The notes: generated by a model not told the origin, from the letters alone. A DNA stretch of 64,000 nt from Clostridium_S neuense (GCF_045310695.1 NZ_JBJIAA010000008.1:167652-231651); one strand, 5' to 3'. Shown: positions 16,886-25,823, numbered from the stretch's first letter. Translations and numbers: made by a program.

Positions 16886-18778
16886 ATGGCAACAAAACAG
16901 TTTAAGGCAGAGTCAAAAAGACTCCTTGATTTAATGATTAATTCTATCTACACAAATAAAGAGATATTTTTAAGAGAACTCATATCAAACGCAAGTGATG
17001 CAATTGATAAGAGCTATTATCGTTCACTTGTAGATGAAAATGTAACTTTCAATAAAGAGGACTTTTACATTAGGATTACAGCAGACAAGGAAAAAAGGAC
17101 CCTCACAATAACTGATACTGGTATAGGAATGACAAAGGACGAACTTGAAAATAACCTTGGAACTATAGCAAAAAGTGGCTCGTTAGCCTTCAAAAATGAA
17201 AATGAGGCAAAAGAGGGAGTAGATATCATAGGACAATTTGGAGTTGGATTCTATTCAGCTTTCATGGTATCAGAGGATGTAGTTGTAAAGAGCCGTTCTA
17301 TAAATTCTGATGAAGCCTATAAATGGGAATCAAAGGGCGTAGAAGGCTATGAAATTGAAGAATGCGAAAAAAATGAAGTTGGAACTGAAATAACACTTAA
17401 AATAAAGGCAAATACTGAAGACGAAAACTATGATAAATATTTAGAAGAGTATACACTAAAAGAATTAATTAAAAAGTATTCTGATTTTATAAAATATCCA
17501 ATAAAAATGATGGTGAAAAAGAGCAGAGTAAAAGCTGGAATGGAAGACAAAGAAGATAAAGATAAGGAATATGAGGATTACTTTGAAGATGAAACTTTAA
17601 ACAGTATGGTTCCAATCTGGAGAAAGAACAAGAATGAATTAAAGCAGGAAGACTATGACCAATTTTATATGGATAAGCATTTTGGATGGGAAAAACCTTT
17701 AAAGACAATTCATTCAAGTGTTGAAGGTGCAGTAAGCTATACAACACTTTTGTTTGTACCAGCTAAAGCTCCTTTTGATTTCTATACAAAGGAATTCAAA
17801 AAAGGTCTAGAGCTTTATTCAAACGGTGTACTTATAATGGAAAAATGCGAGGATTTACTTCCAGATTACTTTGCATTTGTTCAAGGTTTAGTTGATTCTG
17901 CTGATCTTTCTTTAAATATTTCAAGAGAACTTTTACAGCATGATAGACAGCTCAAATTTATTGCAAAGAAGATAAAAGAAAAAATTAAAAATGAACTTTT
18001 ATCAATGCTTAAAAAAGACCGTGAAAACTATGAAAAGTTCTACGAAAGCTTCGGAAGACAGCTTAAATATGGAGTTTATTCTGATTTTGGAAGCAATAAA
18101 GATGTACTTCAAGACTTACTTTTATTCTATTCTTCAACAGAAAAGAAGCTTGTAAGCCTTGATGAGTATGTTACACGTATGAAAGAGGATCAGAAGTTTA
18201 TATACTATGCAGCTGGTGAAAATATAGATAAAATTGATAAGTTACCACAAACAGAGCTTGTTAAGGATAAGGGCTATGAAATATTATACTTCACTGATGA
18301 TGTAGATGAATTTGCAATTAAAATGCTAATGAAATACAAGGAAAAGGAATTTAAATCTGTTTCAAGCAAAGACTTGGGCTTTGAGGCTGATGAAAAAGAA
18401 AGCAAGAAGGAAACAGAAGAAAATAAAGAACTATTTGATTTCATGAAGGATACACTTAAAGACAAGGTTAAGGAAGTTAGAGCATCAAATAGATTAAAAA
18501 CTCATCCAGTTTGTCTATCAAATGATGGTGAATTATCTATAGAAATGGAAAAAGTGCTTAAAATGATGTCAGACAGCCAGAATGTTAAGGCAGACAAGAT
18601 TTTAGAGATAAATACAAATCACGAAATGTTTGCTGCCATAAAGAAGGCCTTTGAAGAAGATAAAGATAAATTAAAGATGTATTCAAATCTTCTATATAAT
18701 CAAGCATTACTTATAGAAGGACTTCCGGTAGAAGATCCTGTACAATTTGCTAATGATGTATGTCAATTAATTAAATAA
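16886..18778 (+). CDS. htpG: Hsp90-family chaperone HtpG
   Basis: A 630-residue cytosolic chaperone, full length for HtpG. The GHKL ATPase domain (about 1-230) shows NKEIFLRELISNASDAIDK, DTGIGM and GQFGVGFYSAFMV. The middle domain has NISRELLQ with its catalytic Arg, and the C-terminal dimerisation domain is intact. An internal charged linker (KEDKDKEYEDYFED) is normal for the family. It is monocistronic, driven by the CIRCE-controlled promoter, and ended by a strong terminator. Confidence 0.96.
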   Translation: MATKQFKAESKRLLDLMINSIYTNKEIFLRELISNASDAIDKSYYRSLVDENVTFNKEDFYIRITADKEKRTLTITDTGIGMTKDELENNLGTIAKSGSLAFKNENEAKEGVDIIGQFGVGFYSAFMVSEDVVVKSRSINSDEAYKWESKGVEGYEIEECEKNEVGTEITLKIKANTEDENYDKYLEEYTLKELIKKYSDFIKYPIKMMVKKSRVKAGMEDKEDKDKEYEDYFEDETLNSMVPIWRKNKNELKQEDYDQFYMDKHFGWEKPLKTIHSSVEGAVSYTTLLFVPAKAPFDFYTKEFKKGLELYSNGVLIMEKCEDLLPDYFAFVQGLVDSADLSLNISRELLQHDRQLKFIAKKIKEKIKNELLSMLKKDRENYEKFYESFGRQLKYGVYSDFGSNKDVLQDLLLFYSSTEKKLVSLDEYVTRMKEDQKFIYYAAGENIDKIDKLPQTELVKDKGYEILYFTDDVDEFAIKMLMKYKEKEFKSVSSKDLGFEADEKESKKETEENKELFDFMKDTLKDKVKEVRASNRLKTHPVCLSNDGELSIEMEKVLKMMSDSQNVKADKILEINTNHEMFAAIKKAFEEDKDKLKMYSNLLYNQALLIEGLPVEDPVQFANDVCQLIK

Positions 18779-18797
18779 TCTTACCAATGTAAAAAAT

Positions 18798-18834
18798 GGT
18801 TTCTGCAAAAGGATTTAGCAGAAACTATTTTTTT
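18798..18834 (+). terminator. htpG terminator
   Basis: GGTTTCTGC pairs with GCAGAAAC around an 11-base loop, followed by TATTTTTTT. A standard Rho-independent terminator. Confidence 0.85.
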
Positions 18835-18956
18835 ACTAAGTTTAATTTTTATTAATTGATTATAATTATTACTTGACATTATATATTGATAGATGTAGTA
18901 TATAATCATAGTTACTAAAAATTAGTTTGTTACAAAAATAAATTGAGGTGAGATAA

Positions 18957-19556
18957 ATGTCAAAAGATTTTTATGAGGTTCTAGAAAATAGAAGGACAAT
19001 ATATGGAATAGGTAAAGAAAGTACAATTTCCGATGAAAGAATTAAGGAGATAGTTAATCTTGCGGTTAAGTATACCCCATCTTCTTTTAATTCACAAAGC
19101 TCTAGGGTTCTGGTATTATTCGGTGGAGAGCATGATAAGGTTTGGGATATTACTAAGGAAGAACTTAGAAAAATAGTTCCAGAAGAAAATTTTCAAAATA
19201 CGGAGAAAAAGATAAACTCTTTTAAAAATGGTCATGGAACTATATTGTTTTTTGAAGATCAGAGTGTTGTTAAATCATTTCAAGAAAAATTTGAACTTTA
19301 TAAAGATAATTTCCCTATATGGTCAGAACAGGCTTCTGGAATGCTTCAAATAAACATATGGAATGCGCTTTCCGGAGAAGGTCTAGGGGTATCCCTTCAG
19401 CATTATAATCCTTTAATTGATGATAAGGTTAGGCAGCAGTGGAAGATACCTAATGAGTGGAAGCTTATAGCGGAAATGCCGTTTGGTAAACCTATTTCAG
19501 GGCCACAGCACAAGGACTTTTTACCTTTAGAGGGTAGAGTTAAATTTTATAAATAA
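18957..19556 (+). CDS. Nitroreductase family protein (Frm2/HBN1-like)
   Basis: A 199-residue flavoprotein of the nitroreductase superfamily. The start (YEVLENRRTIYGIG), the TPSSFNSQSSRVLVL segment and the later WSEQASGMLQINIWNALSGEGLG match the short Frm2/HBN1-like branch, which binds FMN and reduces nitro or lipid-derived compounds with NAD(P)H. Upstream, TTGACA (18873) and TAGTAT (18896) form a 17-bp-spaced promoter. It is monocistronic, closed by the long hairpin at 19572-19630. Confidence 0.86.
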   Translation: MSKDFYEVLENRRTIYGIGKESTISDERIKEIVNLAVKYTPSSFNSQSSRVLVLFGGEHDKVWDITKEELRKIVPEENFQNTEKKINSFKNGHGTILFFEDQSVVKSFQEKFELYKDNFPIWSEQASGMLQINIWNALSGEGLGVSLQHYNPLIDDKVRQQWKIPNEWKLIAEMPFGKPISGPQHKDFLPLEGRVKFYK

Positions 19557-19571
19557 ATTATTCATAAACCG

Positions 19572-19630
19572 GAAGCCAACTCAATGCACAATTAAGGAGG
19601 ATTTACCTTCTTGTGTATTGAGTTGGCTTC
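19572..19630. terminator. Long bidirectional hairpin terminator
   Basis: GAAGCCAACTCAATGCACAA pairs with its near-complement ending in GAGTTGGCTTC, about 19 bp with one mismatch around a 21-base loop. It lies between convergent genes (nitroreductase and diguanylate cyclase). Confidence 0.8.
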
Positions 19631-21168
19631 TAAAACTCAATTCTATTTCTTCCATTTTCTTTTGCTTTATACAAAAAGTCATCAGCTATTTTTATAAGCT
19701 CGTTAATATCATCTTCCTTAAATTCTGCTAAGCCGATACTTGTAGTAACTCTCAAATTTTTATATTCAAATTCACAAGCTTCAATTTTTTCTCTAATTTC
19801 ATTGCACAGTTTAGCTGCCGCCTCAAGTGCCATACCTGGCATTATGATAAGAAATTCTTCTCCGCCAAATCTTCCTATTTTTATATTGCCTTTAGCTTGA
19901 GATTTGATTATCTTAGATACTTTCTTTAAAACTTCATCGCCAACCAAATGACCATACTTATCATTGATTTTCTTGAAAAAGTCAATGTCCATAATTCCAA
20001 TAGTGAGAGTTTTCTTGGTTACTGCAACGGCATTGATTTCGTCGCTTAATAGCCTGGTAATATGCTTCTTATTATACAAGGAGGTTAATCCATCCATTAT
20101 AGACTCTTTGTAAAGCTTGGCATTCAATTTTTTTAATCTATTTTGAACTTTAGTAAGCTGAGTTATATCCTGAAGCAGCAGTAAGTAGCCAATTATCTCA
20201 CTGCTATTAGATTTGATAGCCTTTATAGAACCATAATAATAAATCTCTCTTCCGTAAAGATTGCGCTTAAATTGAACCTTTAAGGGATTATTCTGTAAAC
20301 TTGAGAAATCATAGTTTGAAATTTCACTGCTTATTTTTTTAATTGGTTTTCCTAATATATTGGAAGAAGTAGTGTTAAATGCATTAAGAGCTTTTTTATT
20401 TATATCGATTATCTTCTTATTGATATCCATTACTATCATAAGCTCGTCCATATCTTCAAAAACATACTCTCTTGCAATAGGAACAATATTCATAAAGCCA
20501 TATTGTATTACAGCAAAACCTGTTATTAGTACTGAAAATAGAAAAGAAACAGGTGTAAAATCTATTCCGTTAGCAAGCTGCATACTAAGTGTTGAAATTA
20601 TATTGCTGAAAATTGGAAAACTTATACCTATGATAATACCAATTGCCTGCTTTCTAGCAAAATAACCCTTGGAGAGGGTTGCTCTTAATAAAATTGCCAT
20701 ATTAATTATGTTTATTAAATAATTATATGCAGTGTCAACCCAGAACCAATCTCCAAGTTTCTTAGTAAGAATATTAAAACCATTCTTTAATTCTATGTTA
20801 AAATCATATGCAAATAGGTTGCTGTAGGGATTACTTAAAATGATAACAGCTGCAATTGTAGGAATAATAAAAAACACTATTTTAGAGTATTTAGGAAATT
20901 CACCTTTCTCCGTAAATTCTGAGGTTGCTATTAACCAAAGTACTGGTATATAAACAATAATCACATATTTAATGGAGAAAAGTAGTATTTTGGTTTTTAA
21001 ATTATGATTTAATAATTCTGCAGCATAAATTCCATTCCACATGGCAACTAATAAAATACTTAAAGCAATTATTTTTCTTCCAGTCACACCTAAATTGCTC
21101 CATAAAAACTTGAAGCATGCTAAAAATATGAATGCTGAGATTATTAAAATAGCTATATATGGCTGCAC
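19630..21168 (-). CDS. Diguanylate cyclase with 7TM, PAS and GGDEF domains
   Basis: A 512-residue protein. The N-terminal seven-helix membrane sensor (about 1-225, the type found at the N terminus of some histidine kinases) is followed by a PAS domain (about 235-345) and a GGDEF domain (about 350-510) with an intact GGEEF active site. The RxxD inhibitory site is absent (KGNI at that position), so unlike the cyclase at 2176 it should not be feedback-inhibited there. A GTG start lies five bases after AAAGGAGGT. It is 12 bp downstream of the oxidoreductase gene and probably cotranscribed with it. Confidence 0.88.
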   Translation of the reverse strand: MQPYIAILIISAFIFLACFKFLWSNLGVTGRKIIALSILLVAMWNGIYAAELLNHNLKTKILLFSIKYVIIVYIPVLWLIATSEFTEKGEFPKYSKIVFFIIPTIAAVIILSNPYSNLFAYDFNIELKNGFNILTKKLGDWFWVDTAYNYLINIINMAILLRATLSKGYFARKQAIGIIIGISFPIFSNIISTLSMQLANGIDFTPVSFLFSVLITGFAVIQYGFMNIVPIAREYVFEDMDELMIVMDINKKIIDINKKALNAFNTTSSNILGKPIKKISSEISNYDFSSLQNNPLKVQFKRNLYGREIYYYGSIKAIKSNSSEIIGYLLLLQDITQLTKVQNRLKKLNAKLYKESIMDGLTSLYNKKHITRLLSDEINAVAVTKKTLTIGIMDIDFFKKINDKYGHLVGDEVLKKVSKIIKSQAKGNIKIGRFGGEEFLIIMPGMALEAAAKLCNEIREKIEACEFEYKNLRVTTSIGLAEFKEDDINELIKIADDFLYKAKENGRNRIEF

Positions 21169-21180
21169 GGGTTACCTCCT

Positions 21181-22164
21181 TTAAAGGTCTGCTGGAAATA
21201 CTATACCTGTTTGCCTTCTTATATTTTCTATAATTTCTGCTGCGGTAATTGATTGAAAATGGGAATTAACACTTGATTCTAGTGTGCCATTTTTTATATC
21301 ATCTATAAAGCCTTTAATTTCATAGTACATTGCTTCTTTTTTTTGAGGTACAGATATATCTTCTGTACTTCCATTCCTGTACACTATTGAAACTTTATTA
21401 ACAGGATTTATTCTATCAAAAACTATAGAACCATCTTCTCCTTGTATTTCATTTTGAATATAGGAATTTGATATCTTTGAATATATAACAACGCCTTCCA
21501 TGTCAGCATAGGACAAAATTGCACTTCCTTCACCATCTACTCCAGATTCAAGCTTCAAAGAGGAAGCACTTACTTTATTCGGTTTGCCAAAGATATTAAC
21601 TAAAGGCTGTATGCAGTAAGTTCCTATATCCATAACGGCTCCATTTGAGAGCTCTGGTTTAAAGGCGTTTAAAATTTCTCCTTTTTTGTAGGCATCATAT
21701 CTTGATGAGTACTGGCAGTAACTTATTAAACACTTTCTTATCTTTCCAATCTTATGTAAATTATCTTTAATGGCTTTAAAATTAGGTAAAAATGTTACCT
21801 TCATAGCTTCCATCAAAAGTACCTTGTTATCTTTTGCTGCCTTAATCATGGCATTAGCTTCTTTTACATTTGAAGCCATTGCTTTTTCACATAAAACATG
21901 TTTTTTATTGTTTAAAAATATTATTGACTGTGCTGCATGAAGTGAATTGGGGCTTGCTATATAAACAGCATCTATAAGGCTGCTTTTAGCCATTTCCTCT
22001 AGATCTGTGAATACATTTTTTACACCATATTTATCTGCAAAAGCTTTTCCTTTTTCATATTTTCTTGAATATACCGCATTAAACTTAAAGTCCGGTATTA
22101 AATGTGCACTTTCTAAAAATTGATCTGTAATTTTACTTGTACCTATTATTCCAAAGTTTATCAT
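21181..22164 (-). CDS. Gfo/Idh/MocA-family oxidoreductase
   Basis: A 327-residue NAD(P)-dependent dehydrogenase. An N-terminal Rossmann fold (FGIIGTSKITDQFLESA) and HVLCEKAMASN, the counterpart of the EKP motif with Ala replacing Pro, are followed by the C-terminal beta-sheet substrate domain with GAVMDIGTY. Members oxidise or reduce sugars and cyclitols; the substrate is unknown. The ATG at 22164 is favoured because the in-frame GTG (22173) overlaps the AAGGTG site. It forms an apparent two-gene operon with the diguanylate cyclase, an unusual pairing with no obvious reason. Confidence 0.86.
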   Translation of the reverse strand: MINFGIIGTSKITDQFLESAHLIPDFKFNAVYSRKYEKGKAFADKYGVKNVFTDLEEMAKSSLIDAVYIASPNSLHAAQSIIFLNNKKHVLCEKAMASNVKEANAMIKAAKDNKVLLMEAMKVTFLPNFKAIKDNLHKIGKIRKCLISYCQYSSRYDAYKKGEILNAFKPELSNGAVMDIGTYCIQPLVNIFGKPNKVSASSLKLESGVDGEGSAILSYADMEGVVIYSKISNSYIQNEIQGEDGSIVFDRINPVNKVSIVYRNGSTEDISVPQKKEAMYYEIKGFIDDIKNGTLESSVNSHFQSITAAEIIENIRRQTGIVFPADL

Positions 22165-22275
22165 AACTATCACCTTACTATACTTTATAATTATATTTAT
22201 TCTTACCTATTATAATTATAATTTATTATATATTCAATACAAAGACTTTTTATTTGGTGTTATTGTAAATATATT

Positions 22276-22640
22276 GTGAAGTAACATTAAAAAGAATCCA
22301 CAAATCTAATATGGAAAAATCATGAATCCCTAAAATATTTTAATAAATTTCTATCGGTCAGACAGATTAAAATATGCAGGTATTTTGTGATTCTTCTAAT
22401 AAGATTTATTGGATTCTTTTTAAATCATTTCTTCAGAATATTCCTTCGCTGTTCCTACTGTATTTTTGTAGGGAGCTGGATTATAGAAAGTGAATAACAT
22501 TTTATTCTAGAATCACATGAGCGTATGATCGAACTCCAATATGCGTATATACAGTGTATTTTCGTTTAGTGAAGTAATAGCATTGAAGAAATAGTTTAAA
22601 TAAAGTTTTAATGTTTTAAATAGTTTATTTTTTAAAAGTT
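22276..22640. repeat. Diverged family-A repeats
   Basis: A diverged full copy (22276-22449) runs from GTGAAGTAAC to a CTTCGC terminus, with AATCCACAAATCTAAT and AAGATTTATTGGATT-type arms. A truncated left half of another copy begins at 22569 (GTGAAGTAATAGCATTGAAG). Between them, 22480-22560 resembles 15550-15620. No gene is seen in 22165-22679 apart from the likely minus-strand promoter near 22230. Confidence 0.6.
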
Positions 22641-22679
22641 TTTGCTAATAGGTTCTGATTCGGTATTGTAAAAGTTTAA

Positions 22680-23777
22680 TTATTTATTATGGTTCTTTTT
22701 ATCAGCGTTTTTTGCATTACCATTATTTGCTTTATTATTTTTCGCTTTGTCATTGTTGTTTTTATTAGTTGATTCAGTAGTTACTGTTTCTGCTTTAATA
22801 GTTGCTGGAGCAGTAACTGTTGCTGGGGCAGTAACTTTAGAAGTAGTATCTGTAACTGCTGCAGGTGCGCTTTCTGCAGGTGCAGTGTCAGTTGTCGCAG
22901 TGTTTGTACTTTCGTCAGTAGTTCCAGCTGCAGGGGCAGTGGTAGTAGTGCTTCCTGTGCTAGTAGTGTTTTCGTCAGTATCAGTAGATGTATCTTTATC
23001 TTCAGTAGTAGTGGTAGTATTTTTCTTATGTCCATTTCCTAACTTTGTGTTTTTAATAACTTCACTTTTGTTTTTTCTAGCAGTATCAAGTGCAGTTTTC
23101 TTTTCTGCTAGTACAGTATTAGCAGCATTTAAGTCAGCTGTAGCCTTTTCTATTGCAGCAGCATCTCCCGACTTTGTAGCATCGTCTAAGGCTTTTTTAG
23201 CAGTATTAACAGCTTTCTTAGCAGTGTTAAGCTCGTGTATTGCAGTTACCATTTGCTTTACAGCCTCTTTTTTAGCGGTCTGCATTTCTGCTGCAGCAGC
23301 AACCTTTTGAGCTGCATTCTGAGGAAGCTTGTCTTTTAAAGCGTTAAGTGTATCTGCTGAATTTGTATTGAAGTTTTCAGCATCCTTTACTACTTCATCA
23401 ACCTTTGCAGCTTCATCTCCTGATGTACTGCTGTCAGTTAGAATGGAGTTTATTTCTGTTGAAGTTTGATCTGCTAAAGCTTTTAGGCTATCTAATGTTT
23501 CTACTCCTAGATCCACTTTTTTGTCATCTATTAATGTTTGAATTTCTCCTAATCTTTCTCTTTCAATTTGAAGAAGCTTTTCTACCTTGTCTGAAGGCGA
23601 GCTGGCTAACTTTATTGATAAGTTATCTAGAGCTTGATCTAGTGAATAAAATATACTTCCAGGTGTTATGCCTGCATAAGATTTGTAGTTATCAGTAGTA
23701 TTTTCTGCTGCAAATGCAGATACTGATAATGACATTGTAAAAAATAGAGATAATCCTAAAATAAATTTTCTTTTCAT
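22680..23777 (-). CDS. Secreted DUF5667-like protein with low-complexity tail
   Basis: A 365-residue protein with a clear signal peptide (MKRKFILGLSLFFTMSLSVS, cleavage after AFA). Next comes a DUF5667-like domain (TPGSIFYSLDQALDNLSIKL, then EKLLQIERERLGEI). Alanine-rich coiled-coil helices follow (about 150-250), and then a Thr/Ala/Pro and Asn/Lys-rich unstructured tail. The ATG at 23777 follows AAAGGGGGAAATAATT. It is divergent from sigI-rsgI and shares a near-identical SigI-like promoter, so it is probably a SigI-dependent envelope or exported protein. Its molecular role is unknown. Confidence 0.8.
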   Translation of the reverse strand: MKRKFILGLSLFFTMSLSVSAFAAENTTDNYKSYAGITPGSIFYSLDQALDNLSIKLASSPSDKVEKLLQIERERLGEIQTLIDDKKVDLGVETLDSLKALADQTSTEINSILTDSSTSGDEAAKVDEVVKDAENFNTNSADTLNALKDKLPQNAAQKVAAAAEMQTAKKEAVKQMVTAIHELNTAKKAVNTAKKALDDATKSGDAAAIEKATADLNAANTVLAEKKTALDTARKNKSEVIKNTKLGNGHKKNTTTTTEDKDTSTDTDENTTSTGSTTTTAPAAGTTDESTNTATTDTAPAESAPAAVTDTTSKVTAPATVTAPATIKAETVTTESTNKNNNDKAKNNKANNGNAKNADKKNHNK

Positions 23778-23810
23778 AATTATTTCCCCCTTTGTGATTT
23801 TCAATGTTAT

Positions 23811-23840
23811 TTACGATATCAATGGTTAATTTGGAGGGGG
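23811..23840 (-). promoter_or_regulatory. Predicted SigI promoter for the DUF5667-like gene
   Basis: Reading the minus strand, CCCCC (23840-23836) is followed after exactly 20 bases by CGTAA (23815-23811). SigI promoters in Bacillus and Clostridium have a C-run at -35 and CGWA at -10. The plus-strand element at 23883 has the same parts and spacing. Confidence 0.62.
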
Positions 23841-23882
23841 AATTTAAAAAAATATAAATAGGCAACCTGAAAGATTTGAATT

Positions 23883-23913
23883 CCCCCCTCAAATTTATGG
23901 GAGAGTTCGTAAT
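23883..23913 (+). promoter_or_regulatory. Predicted SigI promoter for sigI-rsgI (autoregulation)
   Basis: ATTCCCCCC (the first five Cs at 23883-23887), 20 bases, then CGTAA (23908). The spacer also shares CAAATT with the divergent element at 23811-23840. This fits positive autoregulation of sigI, known for this family. Confidence 0.6.
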
Positions 23914-23959
23914 TAAATATATATATATATATAACTTTAAGACTTAAAATTACCCAAAG

Positions 23960-24085
23960 ATTAAAGAGTGCGGACTAGAGAGTACAGTGAAAACTATATA
24001 TTTAGCAAGCTAGTTATGAACATCTGCTGGATATCACAAGATCCCCCCAGTATTCACTGCACTCTGTATTCTGTACTCTTTAATC
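23960..24085. repeat. Imperfect inverted repeat in the sigI leader (family-E-like)
   Basis: AAAGAGTGCGGACTAGAGAG at the left is partly complementary to CTGTATTCTGTACTCTTTAA at the right, so the 126 bases could fold back on themselves. The ends resemble family E (AGAGTAGAGTGAAGG) at 4800 and 40205. It lies in the predicted 5' leader of sigI. Confidence 0.5.
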
Positions 24086-24113
24086 TATGTATAATAGCAG
24101 AAAGGGTGAAACC

Positions 24114-24782
24114 ATGGAAAAGGACTTCCGTATAGAAGATAGAAATTTATTTATAGAAGAGAATATGGAATTCATCTATAAAACTGCTTCTTTTATATGT
24201 AAGAAAAGAATAGATAAAAATAATGATGAAGAATTTAGTGTTGCCATAGAGGCTTTTAATAAGGCTTGCGAAACTTTTTCAGAGACTAAAGGAAATTTTT
24301 TTTCTTATGCAAAGGTGGTAATTAGAAATAGCCTTATAGATTTTTTTAAAAGTTCCAGTAAAGCACCGCTTTTATATTTTGATGGTGAAGAAAGCGAAAG
24401 GGAAATGCACAATAGTATATCCTTAGATAAATACGATATGGAGCTGGAGCGCAGAAATAGAATAGATGAGATAAATTTATATAAGAAGTACCTAAAGGAG
24501 TACGATATAGATTTTTTTACACTTTCAAAAAATTCTCCTTCACATAAAGATACAAGGGATGAGGTTCTTAATGTAGCAACTTTATGTATTAAGGATACTT
24601 ACATAAAAAAGAGACTGGAGGAAAACAAAAGACTTCCAGCCAAAGAAATAATGAAGCTTACGGGTAAAAATAGAAAGTTCATAGAAAAGTGGAGAAGATA
24701 TTTAATATCTTTAATAATAATTTTAGCAAATGATGAGTTTATGTATTTAAAATCGTACCTAAACATTAGAAAGGAGGAATAA
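24114..24782 (+). CDS. sigI: RNA polymerase sigma factor SigI
   Basis: A 222-residue alternative sigma factor. The N-terminal region carries the SigI signature (DEEFSVAIEAFNKACETF, then GNFFSYAKVVIRNSLIDFF), and the C-terminal helices (PAKEIMKLTGKNRKFIEKWR) form the -35-binding region. In other Firmicutes SigI responds to heat or, in cellulolytic clostridia, to extracellular polysaccharide through RsgI proteins. The ATG at 24114 follows AAAGGGTG; the longer frame from 24087 has no ribosome site. The rsgI gene follows after two bases. Confidence 0.92.
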   Translation: MEKDFRIEDRNLFIEENMEFIYKTASFICKKRIDKNNDEEFSVAIEAFNKACETFSETKGNFFSYAKVVIRNSLIDFFKSSSKAPLLYFDGEESEREMHNSISLDKYDMELERRNRIDEINLYKKYLKEYDIDFFTLSKNSPSHKDTRDEVLNVATLCIKDTYIKKRLEENKRLPAKEIMKLTGKNRKFIEKWRRYLISLIIILANDEFMYLKSYLNIRKEE

Positions 24783-24784
24783 AA

Positions 24785-25600
24785 GTGATTAAAAAAAAGG
24801 GAATGGTTATGGAAATAATGGGCAGCAGTGCAATTATAATGACTGAAACAGGGGAATTTACCAGAGTAAGACGTGGAAGTGCTGCACCAGTATGCGGAGA
24901 AGAATATGAAGGATACGAAGCTAAGGATGTACTTATATTTAGAAAAGCTTTTATAACTGTTGCAGCCGCAGTATTTATATTTATTTTAGGAATTATGGAT
25001 TATTATAACCCAGTAAAGGCTGTAGAGCTTGATATGAATTCAAAAATAATGCTCAAATTAAATAGATGGAATCGCGTAGTAACTGCTTCTGCTCCTGATA
25101 AAGCCGGGGAAACCATATTAAATAAAACTAAAGTTAAAAATGTTCTGCTAAATAAGGCTGTAGATGAACTTATGCTTGAGGCTAAAAGAGAAAAGGTGAT
25201 AAAATCCTTTTCTGAGGTAAAGGTTAATCCTGTTAAGGGAAATATAGACGTATCATCAATAAGAAATAGTATTCCCAAGGATACTCAAGAGGATAAGGTG
25301 AAAAAGGAAAATATAAGACAAGAAAATAAGACTTCAAATCCTCCAAAGGCCAATACTCTGCCTAATAATGAAAATTCCAATGGTAATGGTAAAAGCAATG
25401 CTGAAAATAAAAGTGTTAGACCAGATAATAGCAAGAGCAAAGTTCAAAATAGCCAAAATAATAACAGCTCAAACGTAAACAATGCAAATAATAATAAGGA
25501 CGAAAGAGCCAGTGATAAAAGTAACAAGCATGATAATGAGACTAATACGAAGAAAAACGATAAAGGTGCTGATAAAGCTGAGGGAAATAAAAAGAAGTAG
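24785..25600 (+). CDS. rsgI: Anti-sigma-I factor RsgI-like membrane protein
   Basis: A 271-residue protein. Residues 1-50 form the cytosolic RsgI N-terminal domain (KGMVMEIMGSSAIIMTETGEF) that binds SigI. One membrane helix (about 55-71) and a periplasm-facing conserved segment (YYNPVKAVELDMNSKIMLKLNRWNRV region) follow, and then a Lys/Asn/Ser-rich disordered tail (about 170-271). Unlike the RsgI proteins of cellulosome producers, it has no recognisable carbohydrate-binding domain, so its signal is not obviously a polysaccharide. A GTG start follows AGGAGG. It is translationally linked to sigI. Confidence 0.9.
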   Translation: MIKKKGMVMEIMGSSAIIMTETGEFTRVRRGSAAPVCGEEYEGYEAKDVLIFRKAFITVAAAVFIFILGIMDYYNPVKAVELDMNSKIMLKLNRWNRVVTASAPDKAGETILNKTKVKNVLLNKAVDELMLEAKREKVIKSFSEVKVNPVKGNIDVSSIRNSIPKDTQEDKVKKENIRQENKTSNPPKANTLPNNENSNGNGKSNAENKSVRPDNSKSKVQNSQNNNSSNVNNANNNKDERASDKSNKHDNETNTKKNDKGADKAEGNKKK

Positions 25601-25656
25601 GATTATTTTTATAAGTGAAAGTTGACAAAATTATGGAAGAATATTATACTAACTAT

Positions 25657-25715
25657 GTAAATGAAAAATATGTAACTGTTAGAGCGACATAAGTTTTGGG
25701 CTTATGTCTTTTTTT
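25657..25715 (+). ncRNA. Candidate short RNA with its own promoter and terminator
   Basis: TTGACA (25622-25627), a 17-bp spacer and TATACT (25645-25650) form a good housekeeping promoter. Only about 35 bases after the expected start there is a perfect terminator: GACATAAG, a 7-base loop, CTTATGTC and seven Ts. The product would be an RNA of about 59 nucleotides with no usable open frame. The hairpin may simply terminate sigI-rsgI and the promoter may be spurious. Confidence 0.4.
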
Positions 25716-25741
25716 GTGTCCAACTATATTTAAAAAGTTTT

Positions 25742-25797
25742 TTGGAAACAACTTGGAAACAACTTCGCGAAATTTGGTAAAGAAATGATGGTATTAT
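25742..25797 (+). promoter_or_regulatory. Promoter with 11-bp repeat array, lipoprotein 1
   Basis: Two identical 11-mers, TTGGAAACAAC (25742-25752 and 25753-25763), are followed by two weaker registers, TTCGCGAAATT and TGGTAAAGAAA. Then come exactly six bases and an extended -10 (TGG TATTAT, hexamer at 25792-25797). No -35 consensus exists; the repeats occupy its place. This is the design of promoters activated by OmpR/PhoB-type regulators, which bind 11-bp direct repeats. The same layout recurs at 29584 and 30608. Confidence 0.78.
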
Positions 25798-25823
25798 TAT
25801 ATAGCTTAAGGAGAGTGTGTACA

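Noticed and set aside
22747..23310. Long plus-strand open frame rich in Val/Ala/Ser opposite the DUF5667-like gene
   Set aside because: It is the antisense shadow of low-complexity Ala/Thr codons; there is no ribosome site, and the minus-strand gene has a signal peptide and a domain.
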